From the NCBI GenBank assembly GCA_900239685.1, contig OENT01000355.1, positions 1-64,000 of the forward strand: a stretch of DNA of 64,000 bases. The letters are read 5' to 3'. This stretch comes from Rotaria macrura. Lineage: Eukaryota > Rotifera > Eurotatoria > Philodinida > Philodinidae. The notes under the pieces are model-generated. The model did no database searches. It saw nothing but the letters and a program-made list of their open reading frames with translations, and was not told the origin of the DNA. Position 1 is the stretch's first letter. Each line of letters begins with the position of its first letter. This document shows, piece by piece, positions 12,051 through 24,942 of the stretch. The translations under genes and the position numbers were made by a program.

Positions 12051-13329
12051 TCATCATTCTTGTATTTTCAAATAGATAATAGTCTCCCAATCTAGCAGCA
12101 AGTTCTAAAAATAAGGGTAGACAGACATGTGACATGCCTGCTCCGTCAAAATACAACAAAGATAAGAGAATAATATCATCGATAACATAAGTAAAAGGCG
12201 ACGACATAAATGGTAAAAGACAAATTTTATCTAGTTACTTATAGTAGAACAGCACAAAAGAACGATAAAATTCTTACATTTTATTGAAGGTAGAAGCACT
12301 GTCTAGAAAGTGACTGTGAATTTTTTTCTCTTTCTCTTTCTCGAATTCCGCGTTTAAAGTCCGTATTTTTTTAACACGATGTTCTCGAAAATTGCACATT
12401 GTACAATGATGGTTGAAACTTTATAACAAACGTAAAGATCTATCTCCATAGAGTCGAAATTTTTTTCCGATTTTCTTTATGTCCAAATAAAAACAATGGT
12501 TCGAATAGTATCAATAATCTATGAATGTTTCTTCAAAATAACAATCTCATCAGGCAGCGAGACTTCACGTAGATTTTAGCGATGATTAACTATCGCTAAC
12601 ACTAATGATAAACGATCGATGTGCAGTTGCTGACATCTTTTCTTTCCCGTTACCTATCACAAATCTATAGGGGACCCCTAGCAATTCTGTTATTGATGAT
12701 TGTTGCGATAACAAAACATGAACTACGAATTCTTTGTAACTCGATAACTTAATTCAATATAAGCACAATAAAACTGACATAGTTTAAATTGTTAAGAATC
12801 GATAAATTGATTCTTTCGATACCTCACTTGGCTCGACTCATTCTCACCTTGTAACTACGAGGCTTTGTATCCAAAGGTGCATATAAGTTCAATACCTCTC
12901 AAAGTATGAGAAATTTTTATCCCATATTTAAAGATCACATTTTGAATAATTGTGTAATTGAATTACACTAAATAAAACTGTAGTAGATACTACACAGGTA
13001 GTCTACTGCAAGGAAGATAAAGACACGTCACAATGTTTATCAGAAAACGCAAGATTCAAGTTTTGCACCTTGAGTTAAACTCAGGTGAAATCCAACGTGT
13101 AGCTGCGGTAAGAACGATTCATTCGTAGTTTTTTCTTCTTTACAATGTAACAACTGTTTATTTTGAGCGAACAGAATCAGGTAAAAACCATGACATAGTG
13201 AATGTCATAGATGATTAAAAGGAGCAAATGCGAGATGTAAAATACGACCAGTGAAGAGAATAGATGGATCAAACGAAAACAACGGAATAAAAAAAGGGAA
13301 AAGTAATAACATATGTTTATATATGTCAG
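12051..13329. other. Intergenic stretch without a supportable gene
   Basis: No domain-bearing frame, RNA gene or bounded repeat was recognised here. Confidence 0.35.
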
Positions 13330-13402
13330 CGTCCAATCTCGGATTCAGGCCAATCTAGAATCTCACATCGGACACGGCCAATCTAGGATCCGACATTGGA
13401 CG
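13330..13402. repeat. Short inverted repeat with internal direct repeats
   Basis: CGTCCAATCTCGGAT (13330-13344) faces ATCCGACATTGGACG (13388-13402), a 15-bp inverted pair with one mismatch. Between and into the right arm, GCCAATCTAGAATC and GCCAATCTAGGATC are direct repeats about 28 bp apart. It could be the remains of a transposon end or a hairpin. Confidence 0.55.
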
Positions 13403-13590
13403 TTCATTATTTCAGGCCATTCTCGGATAGATCAGTTAAAATTAGCGGTGTCACTTTATATTTATTGATCTTTATATTAAAGAGTAAATAGAAATAGAAT
13501 ATTTATATTTGAAAAATAAAGATAAATAAAGTCTTTGTGTTTATAAAATAAAGATTAAAGAATTTTTAAAATCTTTATTCTTTATAAAAT

Positions 13591-13742
13591 AAAGATAAAT
13601 GTGATCTTCATATTTATAAAATAACGATAAAGAAATTCCTTTATTTTTGAAACATAAAGAAAATATAAAGATAAATGTGATCTTCATATTTATAAAATAA
13701 CGATAAAGAAATTCCTTTATTTTTGAAACATAAAGAAAATAT
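13591..13742. repeat. Tandem duplication, two identical-looking 76-bp units
   Basis: The unit beginning AAAGATAAATGTGATCTTCA starts at 13591 and again at 13667. A third start (AAAGATAAATGT) at 13743 then diverges. Upstream (13440-13590) lie looser AT-rich versions of the same AAATAAAGAT phrases, so this is a small decaying minisatellite. Confidence 0.75.
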
Positions 13743-14253
13743 AAAGATAAATGTTTGAGTTTTTCTATTGACGAGAGGGAAACAAAGTCGGGCTATAATA
13801 ACAGGATACGTTTACTAGAGGACGCATATTCATTATAGACACTTCGTTGATCCCAAAATCGAATCCACTGAATAAGAATGTTTAAAAACTAAGGATAAAC
13901 TCATTAGTCTATTTTATAACCTATTTTTGTTGAAACAAGATGTCTTCATCGTGCTACTAAGTTCCGGATTAATGACAACGCTTAAATAAATTCATACTAA
14001 CTATTCTTTTTGTTCAATCGTTTATATTTTCATAAGGGTCTCATCAAAATTCATTTGAGATCTTGATCTCCAAGAGTATTTTATTCTCTTGATACAGTTT
14101 TGATCAAGGTTCACACGACGGCCTACTTTTCTTTTCTGTAGTTTAATAATTTTTTCTTCGTATGAACAACGAAATCTGCAAGTTCACCATTTAACTTAAT
14201 GACATTTCTAACTTTATCGCAGGGATATATTAACTATAGCTGATGAATGTTTT

Positions 14254-14824
14254 AATGAGACTTATTCGCGAAGATTTGTTGGCCACGCTAATGTATAAAA
14301 TAGTGGCCATATTGGTTGATATGTTGCTAAGAGCGGTTTATCTCCTCTTATCTATCTTTCGCAATCGTCTTTGCAGGATAGAGTGTCCACTTCTCACATC
14401 CTCTCTTCTCCTCCCTCTTAATTGTGTTATCCTTTTTATGTTATCTTTTCCCTTTCTATTTTATACAGAAATGATTAAAATACTCGAAAAATAGAAAGTT
14501 GTATTCATGTTTATTTCTCATCATCCCAATAATCAAGCNGCTTGATTATTGGGATGATGAGAAATAAACATGAATACAACTTTCTATTTTTCGAGTATTT
14601 TAATCATTTCTGTATAAAATAGAAAGGGAAAAGATAACATAAAAAGGATAACACAATTAAGAGGGAGGAGAAGAGAGGATGTGAGAAGTGGACACTCTAT
14701 CCTGCAAAGACGATTGCGAAAGATAGATAAGAGGAGATAAACCGCTCTTAGCAACATATCAACCAATATGGCCACTATTTTATACATTAGCGTGGCCAAC
14801 AAATCTTCGCGAATAAGTCTCATT
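14254..14824. repeat. Perfect palindrome, 285-bp arms around a single N
   Basis: Bases 14254-14538 and 14540-14824 are exact reverse complements as far as I can check, and the one undetermined base lies exactly at the symmetry centre (14539). Both arms therefore encode the same hydrophobic open frame on opposite strands, which I do not take as a gene. Zero divergence plus an N at the dyad suggests either an assembly or read-through artefact (hairpin read) or a very recent inverted duplication. Confidence 0.9.
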
Positions 14825-16049
14825 CGTGTCTTTCTTTTTTCCTTAATTGATATCTTGTAAAGAAGAAATTAAGATTGTTTTCAGCATAGTGCTCAATGAT
14901 ATAAAAAGACTACTCATCTGAATAAAGTGAACATATAGGATTCGTATCTTTTCTTCACAATTCGACATCCTCTATTTCATATATGCTTGAGATAAAAGTT
15001 ATCGTATGACTGCACTTTTGCTAGATTAGTATGAACTAGTAATTTATCTCTATATATACTGTTCTTTATAAACTAATTAAATGTACTTAGTATTATATTA
15101 ATATGAAGCGATTGAAAAGGATTCATTCAACATAAATATGATGTGCACGTATTTTCGGTCACCCGAATATGGTGGCATATCTAGCAACAGGACAGTGAGC
15201 AATAGGCTCTGGCCAAATCCATCACTATCCGTAGAGTTCTAGAAGAATTTTCAAGTAATCAATGTTACGGCAATCACCGATTGTTGCTTATTCGAACACA
15301 GTAACCCTTTCGTGTAACTTTCCACTACTGAGGAAAAGTCTGATAGAGGAATACTCTAAAAAACTCGACTACACAAATATAAGAGCCACCCTCTGTGCTC
15401 GATAACTCAATCTTTTTACGATGTAATACTGTTTTGGCAGTTCATGCACACCTGCAAAAGCTCCTATCGGTGAGAAATGTGCAACTTTATTGTTGTTATT
15501 ATCTTATTTGCATGAATAACCATCTCCGGATAAGTAATAGACAAAAATCTATTTACTAGAGCATACAGCTTCATATCAGAGACGCGAGAGTATAGATAGG
15601 AGATGGGCAGGAAAACATAAGAGAAAAATTCATTGGAACACTTAAGGAGTGTGAGCTCGTGGATGCTGCTAGATGGTAATCCGTAGAACAACAGTTATAC
15701 CTCTTTTCTATGCATGATACACTTTACGTATTTGTGAATACTGTGAAATGTTAATCAATGACCCTTGAGTGGTTATACCGTATTAAGCTTGTCTGAACAG
15801 TCCATTACTCATTATGATGTCAATCATCAAATATCTTCATTTAAATCTCCTGAATCGTAGTACAATCTTCGAAATGACATAGTATCAAGTCTAAAAAGTT
15901 CATCTAAAAGTATCACTAAAAGAGTATGTAGTATCTCAAGATTCCTTTGGTGCTTCGAAAAAAATATCCTGAACTAATCTGTTCCATGGTACTGTAATGC
16001 ATCACAAGTTGTATTAGAGACCAGCTGAGAAAAAATCTTTATTCCTCTA
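14825..16049. other. Intergenic stretch without a supportable gene
   Basis: Nothing recognisable was seen. A 75-aa minus-strand frame at 15464-15691 has no domain features. Confidence 0.35.
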
Positions 16050-16291
16050 CACTGAAAACAAAAATGGTCACATTACCGAAACTGAAAAGATTTCGTGGAA
16101 GCTATCAAACCTGAAAAGGTACCGAATTCGTTGCAAAAATCAGAACCCTTTAAGGGTTTCGGGCCACAGTACAAAACCCATGAAAAAGATTCTTAGACGT
16201 TGCTAAGACTTTTTGGTGATTTTGTATCAATGTACGACACCTTTGAAAGGGTTCCGAAATTTGCAACGAACTCGAAACCATTTTTTTCAGT
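16050..16291. mobile_element. MITE-like inverted-repeat element, about 240 bp
   Basis: The left end ACTGAAAACAAAAATGGT faces ACCATTTTTTTCAGT at the right. Further in, ATTCGTTGCAAAAATCAG pairs with the reverse complement of CCGAAATTTGCAACGAACT, followed by AACCCTTT in both arms. Most of the element can thus fold on itself. No clear target duplication was seen. Confidence 0.55.
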
Positions 16292-19200
16292 TTAAAAACA
16301 GTAATCGATATGGCGACGTTAAAAGATATTTACAGAGGTTCATGGACACTTCTCTCAGATCTAAAAAAAGGATTGATAACGTATATCAAGTTCTTCAATA
16401 CTTAAATTCTTCAATATTTGAAAGGAAAACCCCATATCAAACGACCAAATGTTTCACATGAGCAAATGCAAGTAAAGAAGTGAAATTCTATATGATTATA
16501 TGAAAGACAATCCTCTTGTTACCTATTGCTTTGAAACTTCAAATTTTAAAATTTACTTTGCACATTGAAAGAATGAAGTTGGTTGAATTGAAAAATTACT
16601 ACTGTAAGTGCTTGACGAATACCACAAGAAGACAAGAAAGGGATGGCGTTTGTCGATGTTTTTCTTCGTCGCTGCCCTAAATCGGATATCTGAGGGTTAT
16701 ATGAATATAACTGCCTTATCTATATATTCTCAAACTTATCATAAAAGAGGGCTTCGATTTGATTAACTTGAGAGTCATGTGATATTTTCCATGAAGCGAC
16801 TTTCATACAACAGTAAGGATGGCGTAGAATCCAATTTTGAAAGTTTCTGATGGAATCAAACATGATTTTAAGATAGAAGATCCATTCTAAAAATCGATTG
16901 AATCTGTCATCTAAGAGTTTTTTCCACCATTCGTCAATAACAATGTTGATTACTATGCACGTTTCAGTCGACTTCGAAACAATCCGGACTTCGCTTTTGA
17001 AGTTTCATCAAGTCTGTTGAAGTCTATCGAGGTCACAGAAATTCTTATGAAGTCTTTTGATAACTTAAAGTCGGTTATTTTGCCCTCAACTCTACTGCTA
17101 TAGGGGAATCTCCACTATTTTTTCGAAGTAATAGTGGTGCATTTCTGCTTTAATACTTGTACCCAATGATGATTATCACTCACTCAGATTCATGTCTATT
17201 TCCTTCCAGCTTTCCTTGAACGGCATACTATAGATGTTCGGTTTAAGTTGCATACGTTTTCCTGTGTTTTCAAAAGTCATATCTCTTCAAACTATCCCAA
17301 CTGTTACATTGTCATTCTTCAGTAAACGATTGATAAGTCTATCAATGGATTACTTGGCATTGAAATGCTTTATCAACCATTTTGAAGACCAAAGAAATCT
17401 CTACAGTTGTTTATTTCAACCATATTTCAGATTACAAAATACGAGATTGTACATACTCTTTTAGATAGCGTTCTTGAAAATGTGTACAATATTTTATGTT
17501 TGAACTTTGATAAGTGCAAGTAGACGTTGTGAGTAATCAATTGATAAAAACATTATCGGATTAGGTTCTGCCTTTATCCAGTGAGATTTAAATTCTTATA
17601 TAGGCAGACAACCTTCAAAAGCGTAAAATCCGTATTTAATTTACATCAGTTTTCTCCCACGGTGCACAATACAATTCAATAATGTATAGCACCCGATAGA
17701 GGAGGACTTCTTCTATGACCCGATATGAATCTTACTTGTTGGTCAAAACCCTATATTCGCTTTTCCCTCTTCTGCCTGTTGGGTATGGAGGAAAAAATGA
17801 ACTTCAGACAAATAACAATTAAAATCAAATTTAACACATGTCACTCTCTCACAATGCTTTCCTGCCAGGCTGAAACCTTTGTTTCAGTAATAAAATGGAG
17901 TTTTGATGAATGTTTTCCAGGTTCATCACTGAGGGATATCAAAGAAAATCATGATGGAAAAATGAAATTCAATGAAGCAGTTTAAAAAATATTAGTGGCT
18001 TCAGCTTTCCGCTCTGATTTCAGATAACATAGTTATGAAAAAGTCAAAAAAGGATCCTTCTGTGCACAATTCATCGTATGTTGTTCTGAAAATATGCGAT
18101 TCACTGTGACTTCTTCTGGTTGGATCAAAGCTGACTTCGGAGACATAGAATTACTGACTGAAAAATATACAGCACGAAAGAACATACAGAATTTCATATT
18201 TATACAAAAATCATGATTGTTAAGCGAAAAAATCTCTCCCTTCATAACAGTTCAAAGTCGATATTCTTCAAAAAATCACAAAATTCTGGAGCTTGCTGGT
18301 TGCTCGTAGGAAAAAAATGACGTTTCATAAAAGATCTTATAGATTCTGGTAGAGGAAACGATTCTGCAACGAATGGGTCTATTTTCAACGAATGTAAACC
18401 GAAACTTAATGAACTTTGAAGTCAACAACTGATTTGTCAGACTTTCATAGTGTTCTTATTCACCGAGTGTTTCCATAATATTAAATGATATTTGAAATTA
18501 GCACACTTAATACCATCGAAATGGATATAGACTTGAAACAAAATGACGACAAAATTGTTTTTTCGAAATTGCAGTGGGGGATCCCTGGCATGAGAAGATG
18601 AGTTCGAATATATTATAAAATGAACTTGAGAAAAGCAATCAGACACGTAGGCTGGTTCTCAGCATACTAAAATTAAGTCGAAATTTTCGTACAGTTATGA
18701 TGTCTGTTTTACACATTCTAAAATCGAATTTTTTTTTCACAAACCAATTAATCACTTAGTACACATATTAAGTAATTAAGTGGCTAATGAAAACATTTTT
18801 TTTATTAATGTTCAGTCTTAAGTAAAACCACTGGACTAAGCCACTTAATAAACGCAAATTAAAATCAATCATCCACCCCTAGTAAACCGGTCTGCATTAT
18901 CGACCTGAAGGAATAGAAAGAACCTAACGCACTTTTACTCTGCTGGTTTAATAATCAGCAGGTACTTTACTAGATATGATGGAAGAGCATCTTTCTTGTT
19001 ACTGTAAACTACATAATAGTATGTAGTCCTTTTGGCAAAACAATAATGCTGAACAGTACAATAAGCACACAATCTGCTAATCGGAATACAGACAATGGCT
19101 CCTATTAGCATATGGTGACATGGTATTTTGTAAGTTAAACCACATCCGTCGATATATATCCCATGCTATTGAAAGACTTGTGCGTTCTATGTACTGATTT

Positions 19201-19757
19201 AACATTTTCTGCAAGTACTTCATAATCTTTCATGTATTCATAGTATTTTTGGAATCAGGATCGTAAGTTAATTTATCACTTTTATTGGAAAGTTGTTTCC
19301 ATGTTTTTCTTCGCTATCACGAACCGATTTTATTCGAATATGACCGTGAAAACGTTGCACGTGGTTCTCAATCATATGCTTCCAATCTATCAACATAAAC
19401 ATGTTTCATTGTGATTTTGGTGGAGAAAATCTACATGTATTTTTTTTGTTAACTCAATGTAGTCCCATTTGAAATAATACAACCCATAGCATTTATACCC
19501 GGCTGCGTATGTGTTAATCGGCCTGGAACAGTAGGTTTCTAGGTTATTTTATTTGTTTTTGTATTTTAATTTTTTTCATCGTATTCTTATTATTCATTGA
19601 ATATTTTCATCACTTTCGATTATGGTTTCATTATCGGACAGATAATATTTCGTCTGAGAATTCAATGCATCGATGAAGACATACATTGCTTAACGATTAG
19701 AACAATGAATATTATCAACAAACAAGTCACTAGTAAAATTCTCGATATAACACTTAG
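16292..19757. other. Long AT-rich intergenic stretch
   Basis: No gene is supported. Near 16990-17070 the phrase GAAGTCT/GAAGT recurs irregularly. At 18770-18880 an inverted pair (AAGTGGCT / AGCCACTT) precedes CCACCCCTAG, which looks like a transposon end without a visible partner. Confidence 0.35.
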
Positions 19758-20118
19758 GAAGTTCGGTTTTCACAAAATCTCTACAGTGTACGTATAAATC
19801 ATTCAGGAAACATACGCTGCACATCTGATCAAACCAGAGATAATCAAATTGTTGTTGAACGTTATCAAGCAAACCACACTACCATACATTCTGTTGCTAG
19901 GGCACATTTCACACCATCACTCCAGGGATAGATCGAGCGAGGCATTTATTTTAGAACATCACTTGATCTTACAGAACTCAATGAAAATCGACTAGGAGTA
20001 TGTATTCGTGCAAAAATTGATTCAAGTAGGACGAAAACAAATCACTTATCCAAGGTACTCGGAGAAATATCTTGAACATCGATTAGGCGAGGCTGCCTAT
20101 TCAGAATGGTGGTGCTAA
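19758..20118 (+). pseudogene. Broken ART/PARP-like coding fragment
   Basis: A frame opening after a TAG at 19755 runs 57 codons to an in-frame TAG (19929-19931) and continues through a run containing IERGIYFRTSLD and GVCIRAKID. It then needs one frame shift near 20025 to continue as GRKQITYPRYSEKYLEHR and ends at TAA (20116-20118). The pattern G(I/M)YF ... G..I.AKID.GR recalls the ADP-ribosyl/PARP-like catalytic cores seen in large bdelloid and other metazoan uncharacterised families; that assignment is from memory and moderate. With a stop and a frameshift in about 360 bp and no upstream exon recognised, it is called a pseudogene. A mis-assembled or mis-sequenced real exon is the alternative. 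Confidence 0.5.
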
Positions 20119-22907
20119 TTATTTCGTAATTATTAAACTATGAAACAGTTTTCGTAAAAAATACTAATCCATTGAAAATAAGTTTCTTTTTTGAGTGGAT
20201 GTGAAGATGATAAATTGTTCGTCTCATTTGTAATGTGACTTGTAAGAATGTGGTATGTTCAGTATTTAAATAAAGTGAGGGATCAATTCATAGACATAAC
20301 TAATGATTCATTCAGGATTGACAGTCATTTTATTTGCATCGAATTTATGTACAGGCTAAACAAATATAGTGAGCTCTTAATTTTCAGTTGAACTTTTTCG
20401 ACTTCATTTTCTCTTCCGCTTATCACTAAGAGCTCCCTGTGATCGAAGTTGAAGTTTTTTTTAGAAGGATTTTAAATCTTTTCACTAGAGAAATTAGATT
20501 CAACTAATGAAAAAAGAATGATAAATATTGGCAAAACAAGAAAGAAATTTCTAGTGACTATGATGTATGATTACGGAAGACCACAACATACATACTAAGA
20601 TCAGCCCGAATTACCGATTTCACCGACTGTATCCTATCAATAAACGATTCATTTTTACTTGTGGTTGCTGTCAACTCAGTATACCTCAGCAGTTGTTAGA
20701 AACCAGAGCTTGCCGATTTATATCGTTACTTCATCGATTGAAAAGAACTATCATGCTGAAGTGTTTCAATTAATCTGCGTTGGGTTTAAAACCTAGGGGA
20801 TAGTTATAAATATTGAATCCCAAATTAGCCGATTCAGAAGAACTCACCAATACGATTTTCAATCGAATTGTTGGAGTTCGTCTTGAGTTATTGATCATAC
20901 GTGTTAAATCTATGGTTGACTACTTGATAATAGCTTTGATTGCAAGTATCCGAGTTTCGTTATTTCATGATAACTTCTGACCAAATTTTGACGGTAGATA
21001 GGAATACAGTTGAATTTTCTAAATACGTTATGAAACTAATAACTTCAGAAAGCATATAAAGATCATGACTAGAGTGATGGTTGCGATCAGAATTCGTCTC
21101 TATCTCTAGATTGAAATTTTTATTCTGTAGCGACCAATATGTGTGGCTTGTGATCAAATATGAACAAAGGAAAAAAAACAAGAGAATAAGTACAAAATAC
21201 GTGTAATCGAATTATATCATTTTATCGAATAGTATTTCTTAGACGATTGTTAATTATATCAAACTGATGCTTTTCAAGGTTTTTCTATTAACTTCATAGA
21301 ATGGTCAGAAATTTCTCGTACAAATATTCTTTTGTCATGTTATATTTGCGCGTAGGTGATGAGTATCGATTGACTAATCTTGAAAAGAAAATGAAAACTC
21401 ATTTCTCAAGATTGAAAATATACTCGCTTCTAAATGTGTTCATCGAAGAAATAGCATGAGATCAACGAAATTTGATCCATTCTATTTTGACGTAGAACTA
21501 TCAACCATGCTCATCTGTATTACTGGGATTTTAATCGAATATCTGTCGCAGAAGAAAGTCAACTGCGTACAACGTCAACAAAAAGAAATAGGCATTACTA
21601 TGATACAAACAACTGGAGTTTAATAATTTGAGAAGTTTTGCTTTTCTCAGCAAAAAAGGAATACTGAGAATACTATAGATTTTATTCATCTCAATTCACA
21701 TGCTACAGACATTTTTGGAAAGTTTCATTTTCATATTTTTTGCACCGCTCAATCCTTGGTATCTTAAGCAACTCTTCGGTTCTTATATGAACTGTAGCAG
21801 CATAATATTTTTCAATTTGCTATTAAAAAACTGAATACGAAAGATCATCAGAGGTCCTGCATCCCTCTCCCAACTTCTGGAATTTATTGATTGATGTGGA
21901 AATACAATTGGAAAGTCAAATTTAATTTAATTTAAATCGATTATTAGAATAAAATCGATAAAAGTTGACAGTTATGGATTTCAGTTTTCTTACTAAATAA
22001 GACAGGTTAAAGAAATAAAAATCAAATGAAATTTATCTGGAGGACTGAAAAATCTTCTCATAATCAAATTATAACAGTGTTATTATAATCAATTTCTTTC
22101 ACTGGACCCTAGACTTGCAAAACTCACATATGGAAACGTATGAACAGAGGACAAAGTAGGTTGCTTCTCCCTCAGATCTTGAAGTTTTGAAAGAGATGGC
22201 CGCATATGTTTAGGATAGAAGAAGAAGCCAGAGAATAATTAAGTGAAAGTAGAGCATCGATGAGGAGGAAATGAAAAATTTCCGAGAACAATGAAGAACG
22301 AAACGTATCCAAAGTTACCGCAAAGGATAGGTGTGAAGTAGCTCCGAAAACTCGATTTCCATTAGAGTAGGTGAAGGGAAGCTAGCCCTCAGCTTTCTAA
22401 TCAATAGACTGCACTTTACAAAAATCTCGTCACGGGGATTTCAATATCATTCATCTGGACAAGATGCTCACTCTAACACCTAGCTACTGGATCAAGCGAT
22501 TCTGTAATCTAACTATGGACCGATTCAAGTTTCTTAAGGGAACTCTATCAGCCCATTTCTAATTTCTCTGTAATTAGAAGTGGCTTCTCTGCGTGACCTT
22601 ACAGTGGATCCACTGATAATATGTGCCATAAAATTCTTCATTTATGACAGAAATATGATCTTCGTATCTTAAAAACGGACGTTTGTGCTAAAAGTTAAAG
22701 ACAGACTGACAGGCTCAGGTGAATTACAGTTTCTAGACCCTAGCCTTGCAGTCTAGGGAACATTAGTGAAAAGTTTATTTATTTAGTTTTTTCCTGAATC
22801 TAGCAAAAAAAGATAGAAAAAACTAGTATAATTAGTGCCTTCATTCATTAGATTCTTTGGCAAATACGTCAAATGGAAGCATTTTCATAGAATGCCTCGT
22901 GTAGATT
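20119..22907. other. Intergenic stretch without a supportable gene
   Basis: Several short open frames (20567-20773, 20960-21181) lack domains. No bounded repeats were recognised. Confidence 0.35.
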
Positions 22908-22948
22908 AATGTCGTTATCAGTGATAACTTATCACTGATAACGACATT
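22908..22948. repeat. Perfect 41-bp palindrome (20-bp arms, 1-base centre)
   Basis: AATGTCGTTATCAGTGATAA is followed by C and its exact reverse complement, then a T run. It could be the relic of a miniature element, an extruding hairpin or a dyad binding site. There is no adjacent gene to link it to. Confidence 0.85.
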
Positions 22949-24934
22949 TTTTTTAATAAAGAACGTGTTCGACTAGGTTTTGTTTGAAAGTATTCAGCAG
23001 CACTAGTTAGAAAATGATTTATCGATCATAGAATTCACATCGCTTTTTTCATTGGTTTCACACATAGAATAGGTGTATATAAATTAATTGAATAAAACAT
23101 CTCTGGGAAAAATGTCATGATTGAACTCAATTCTTCCAAAAATGAGTAAATTTCTCCTTGAAAAAGTGAATCAAAATTAGTTTGACTTTGCGATCAATAT
23201 TTTCTTTGAATCAATGTTCTCAAAAAAATCATTTGCGCACAATCGAGCAATTTGTCTACGTCATCTAGTTTTCTTCTATCTTTATTTTACTATTATTGTC
23301 ATATTAATTGACAATTGAATAATTGACAATCACTTTTTGCATCTGCACAAGTAGTGAACGATGCCTGATAAAAACTAACTTAAGTACTATGTCAGTCTTA
23401 CATTTTATTTGTAGTTCACTAGTTAAAAATCAATGATATTATCCTTTACATTTGTTAATACTTTGAATCACAAAGTATTTCTGCTGGATGACTACGTGAA
23501 TTTTGAGATGGTGAGAAGATATAAATTATGAATAGTATTTTTGCTGATATGCAAAGTTGACCATCGGTAGTAGAAAAACGCAATTTCATGAGAGTTTTTA
23601 TCCTGCTTACGTTAACAAACGCAATTCAATCTTGGGTTAGATAAACATTATTAATATATCATCGGATGATCATCCACCACATGCATAACAACCTATACCA
23701 AGCTTTGTGCAAAATCAATATAAAATGTATCCACTAACGATTGTGTAAGACGCATGCTTTTTCTTGGAGGACCTTATCGATTCGTTTCATAAGGTCCATG
23801 TGACACTTTCCTACGTATTGCACATGAAAGTAAATCATGCATATACCTTTTGTCCTCCTTCTACTCATAATAGTCCTCCTTATAGAGCCCTGCACGTGTA
23901 ATCGTTCTTATTCACTATTGGTGGTTACTCTAATACGTGAATTTTGTACTTATTGTGAAATACAATGCTTTCAAATGATCAAGGTTTGTTCGATGATTTT
24001 TCAGCAATTTTTAAGAACGAATACTATGCGAAGTTGAGATAATAATCAGTTTAGATTAGGTACATATTAGTACTTTCTAAAAACTTGACTAAACTGGACA
24101 GTATCGAAGCAGTTCTAGCGCCATAAGATTTATATTTTGCATACGTTTAAAATCCAAACTCAGCAGTAAAAGCGTAAATGAATTCGTTATCATGTAACAG
24201 CTACCCAAGAGCTATCATCGATAGACTTACTAATCATTTTCAAGCACAATAACTCAAGTGGTAGACATAGAATTTCGTAATTTCTGTTTTTTTTTATATA
24301 ACTCTTAATATCTTGCATTCATTGACCGAACGCTTTTGTTTAGAAATCTCGAAACATATTCATTATAATGACGATTTGCATATCTTATATTTAAAAACAA
24401 ATCTTTCGTCGACTATGAAACTATTTTTTTCGAATTTACTTGACAATTTTGTTTTTGTTAACGGCTAAATATGCTTACTTTAAAAGCCAACTCGGGTAAC
24501 ATCGCTGCAGTTTGAATACTGCATTCCAAGAATTTTCCTTTCTAGTAAGTAGCCTTTTGTATTTTAAGTTAACCGCTTCCTTAGTAGGGAATCCTTACTA
24601 AAAGTTAGATTGAAATATTTCAAATATAAATAAGGTTTGTAGAGAATACAATTCTCTAAGATATAAGACGTCCTCATTTTCTTCTCCTATCTACGACAAT
24701 GACAAACAGTGCCCACATATTTATCCTGCATGTTGTGATAATCAAAACAATCAAAATGAAGCACCATTTCTCCACATATGTTAAGCATAGTTTTTAATAT
24801 ATATATATATATATGTATATGACGAGCGGCATCTGAGCAGTTTAAGTTGAATTTGATCGAAAATTATAAGGAAAATACCGTTTGATCGATAGATTGTCCG
24901 TCGTTTTTTTTCTCACTTGATTGTAGCAATGTTT
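22949..24934. other. Intergenic stretch without a supportable gene
   Basis: It contains an (AT)n microsatellite at about 24797-24820. The short frame at 23837-24037 begins with a hydrophobic, signal-like run but has no other support. Confidence 0.35.
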
Positions 24935-24942
24935 GTCGATTG

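Noticed and set aside
14243-14823. Identical hydrophobic frames on both strands
   Set aside because: They are the two arms of a perfect palindrome around an N, so the duplication is structural. The frame has no recognisable domain or upstream signals.
18770-18885. Possible hAT-like element end (CCACCCCTAG)
   Set aside because: A matching left end and an 8-bp flank duplication were not found.
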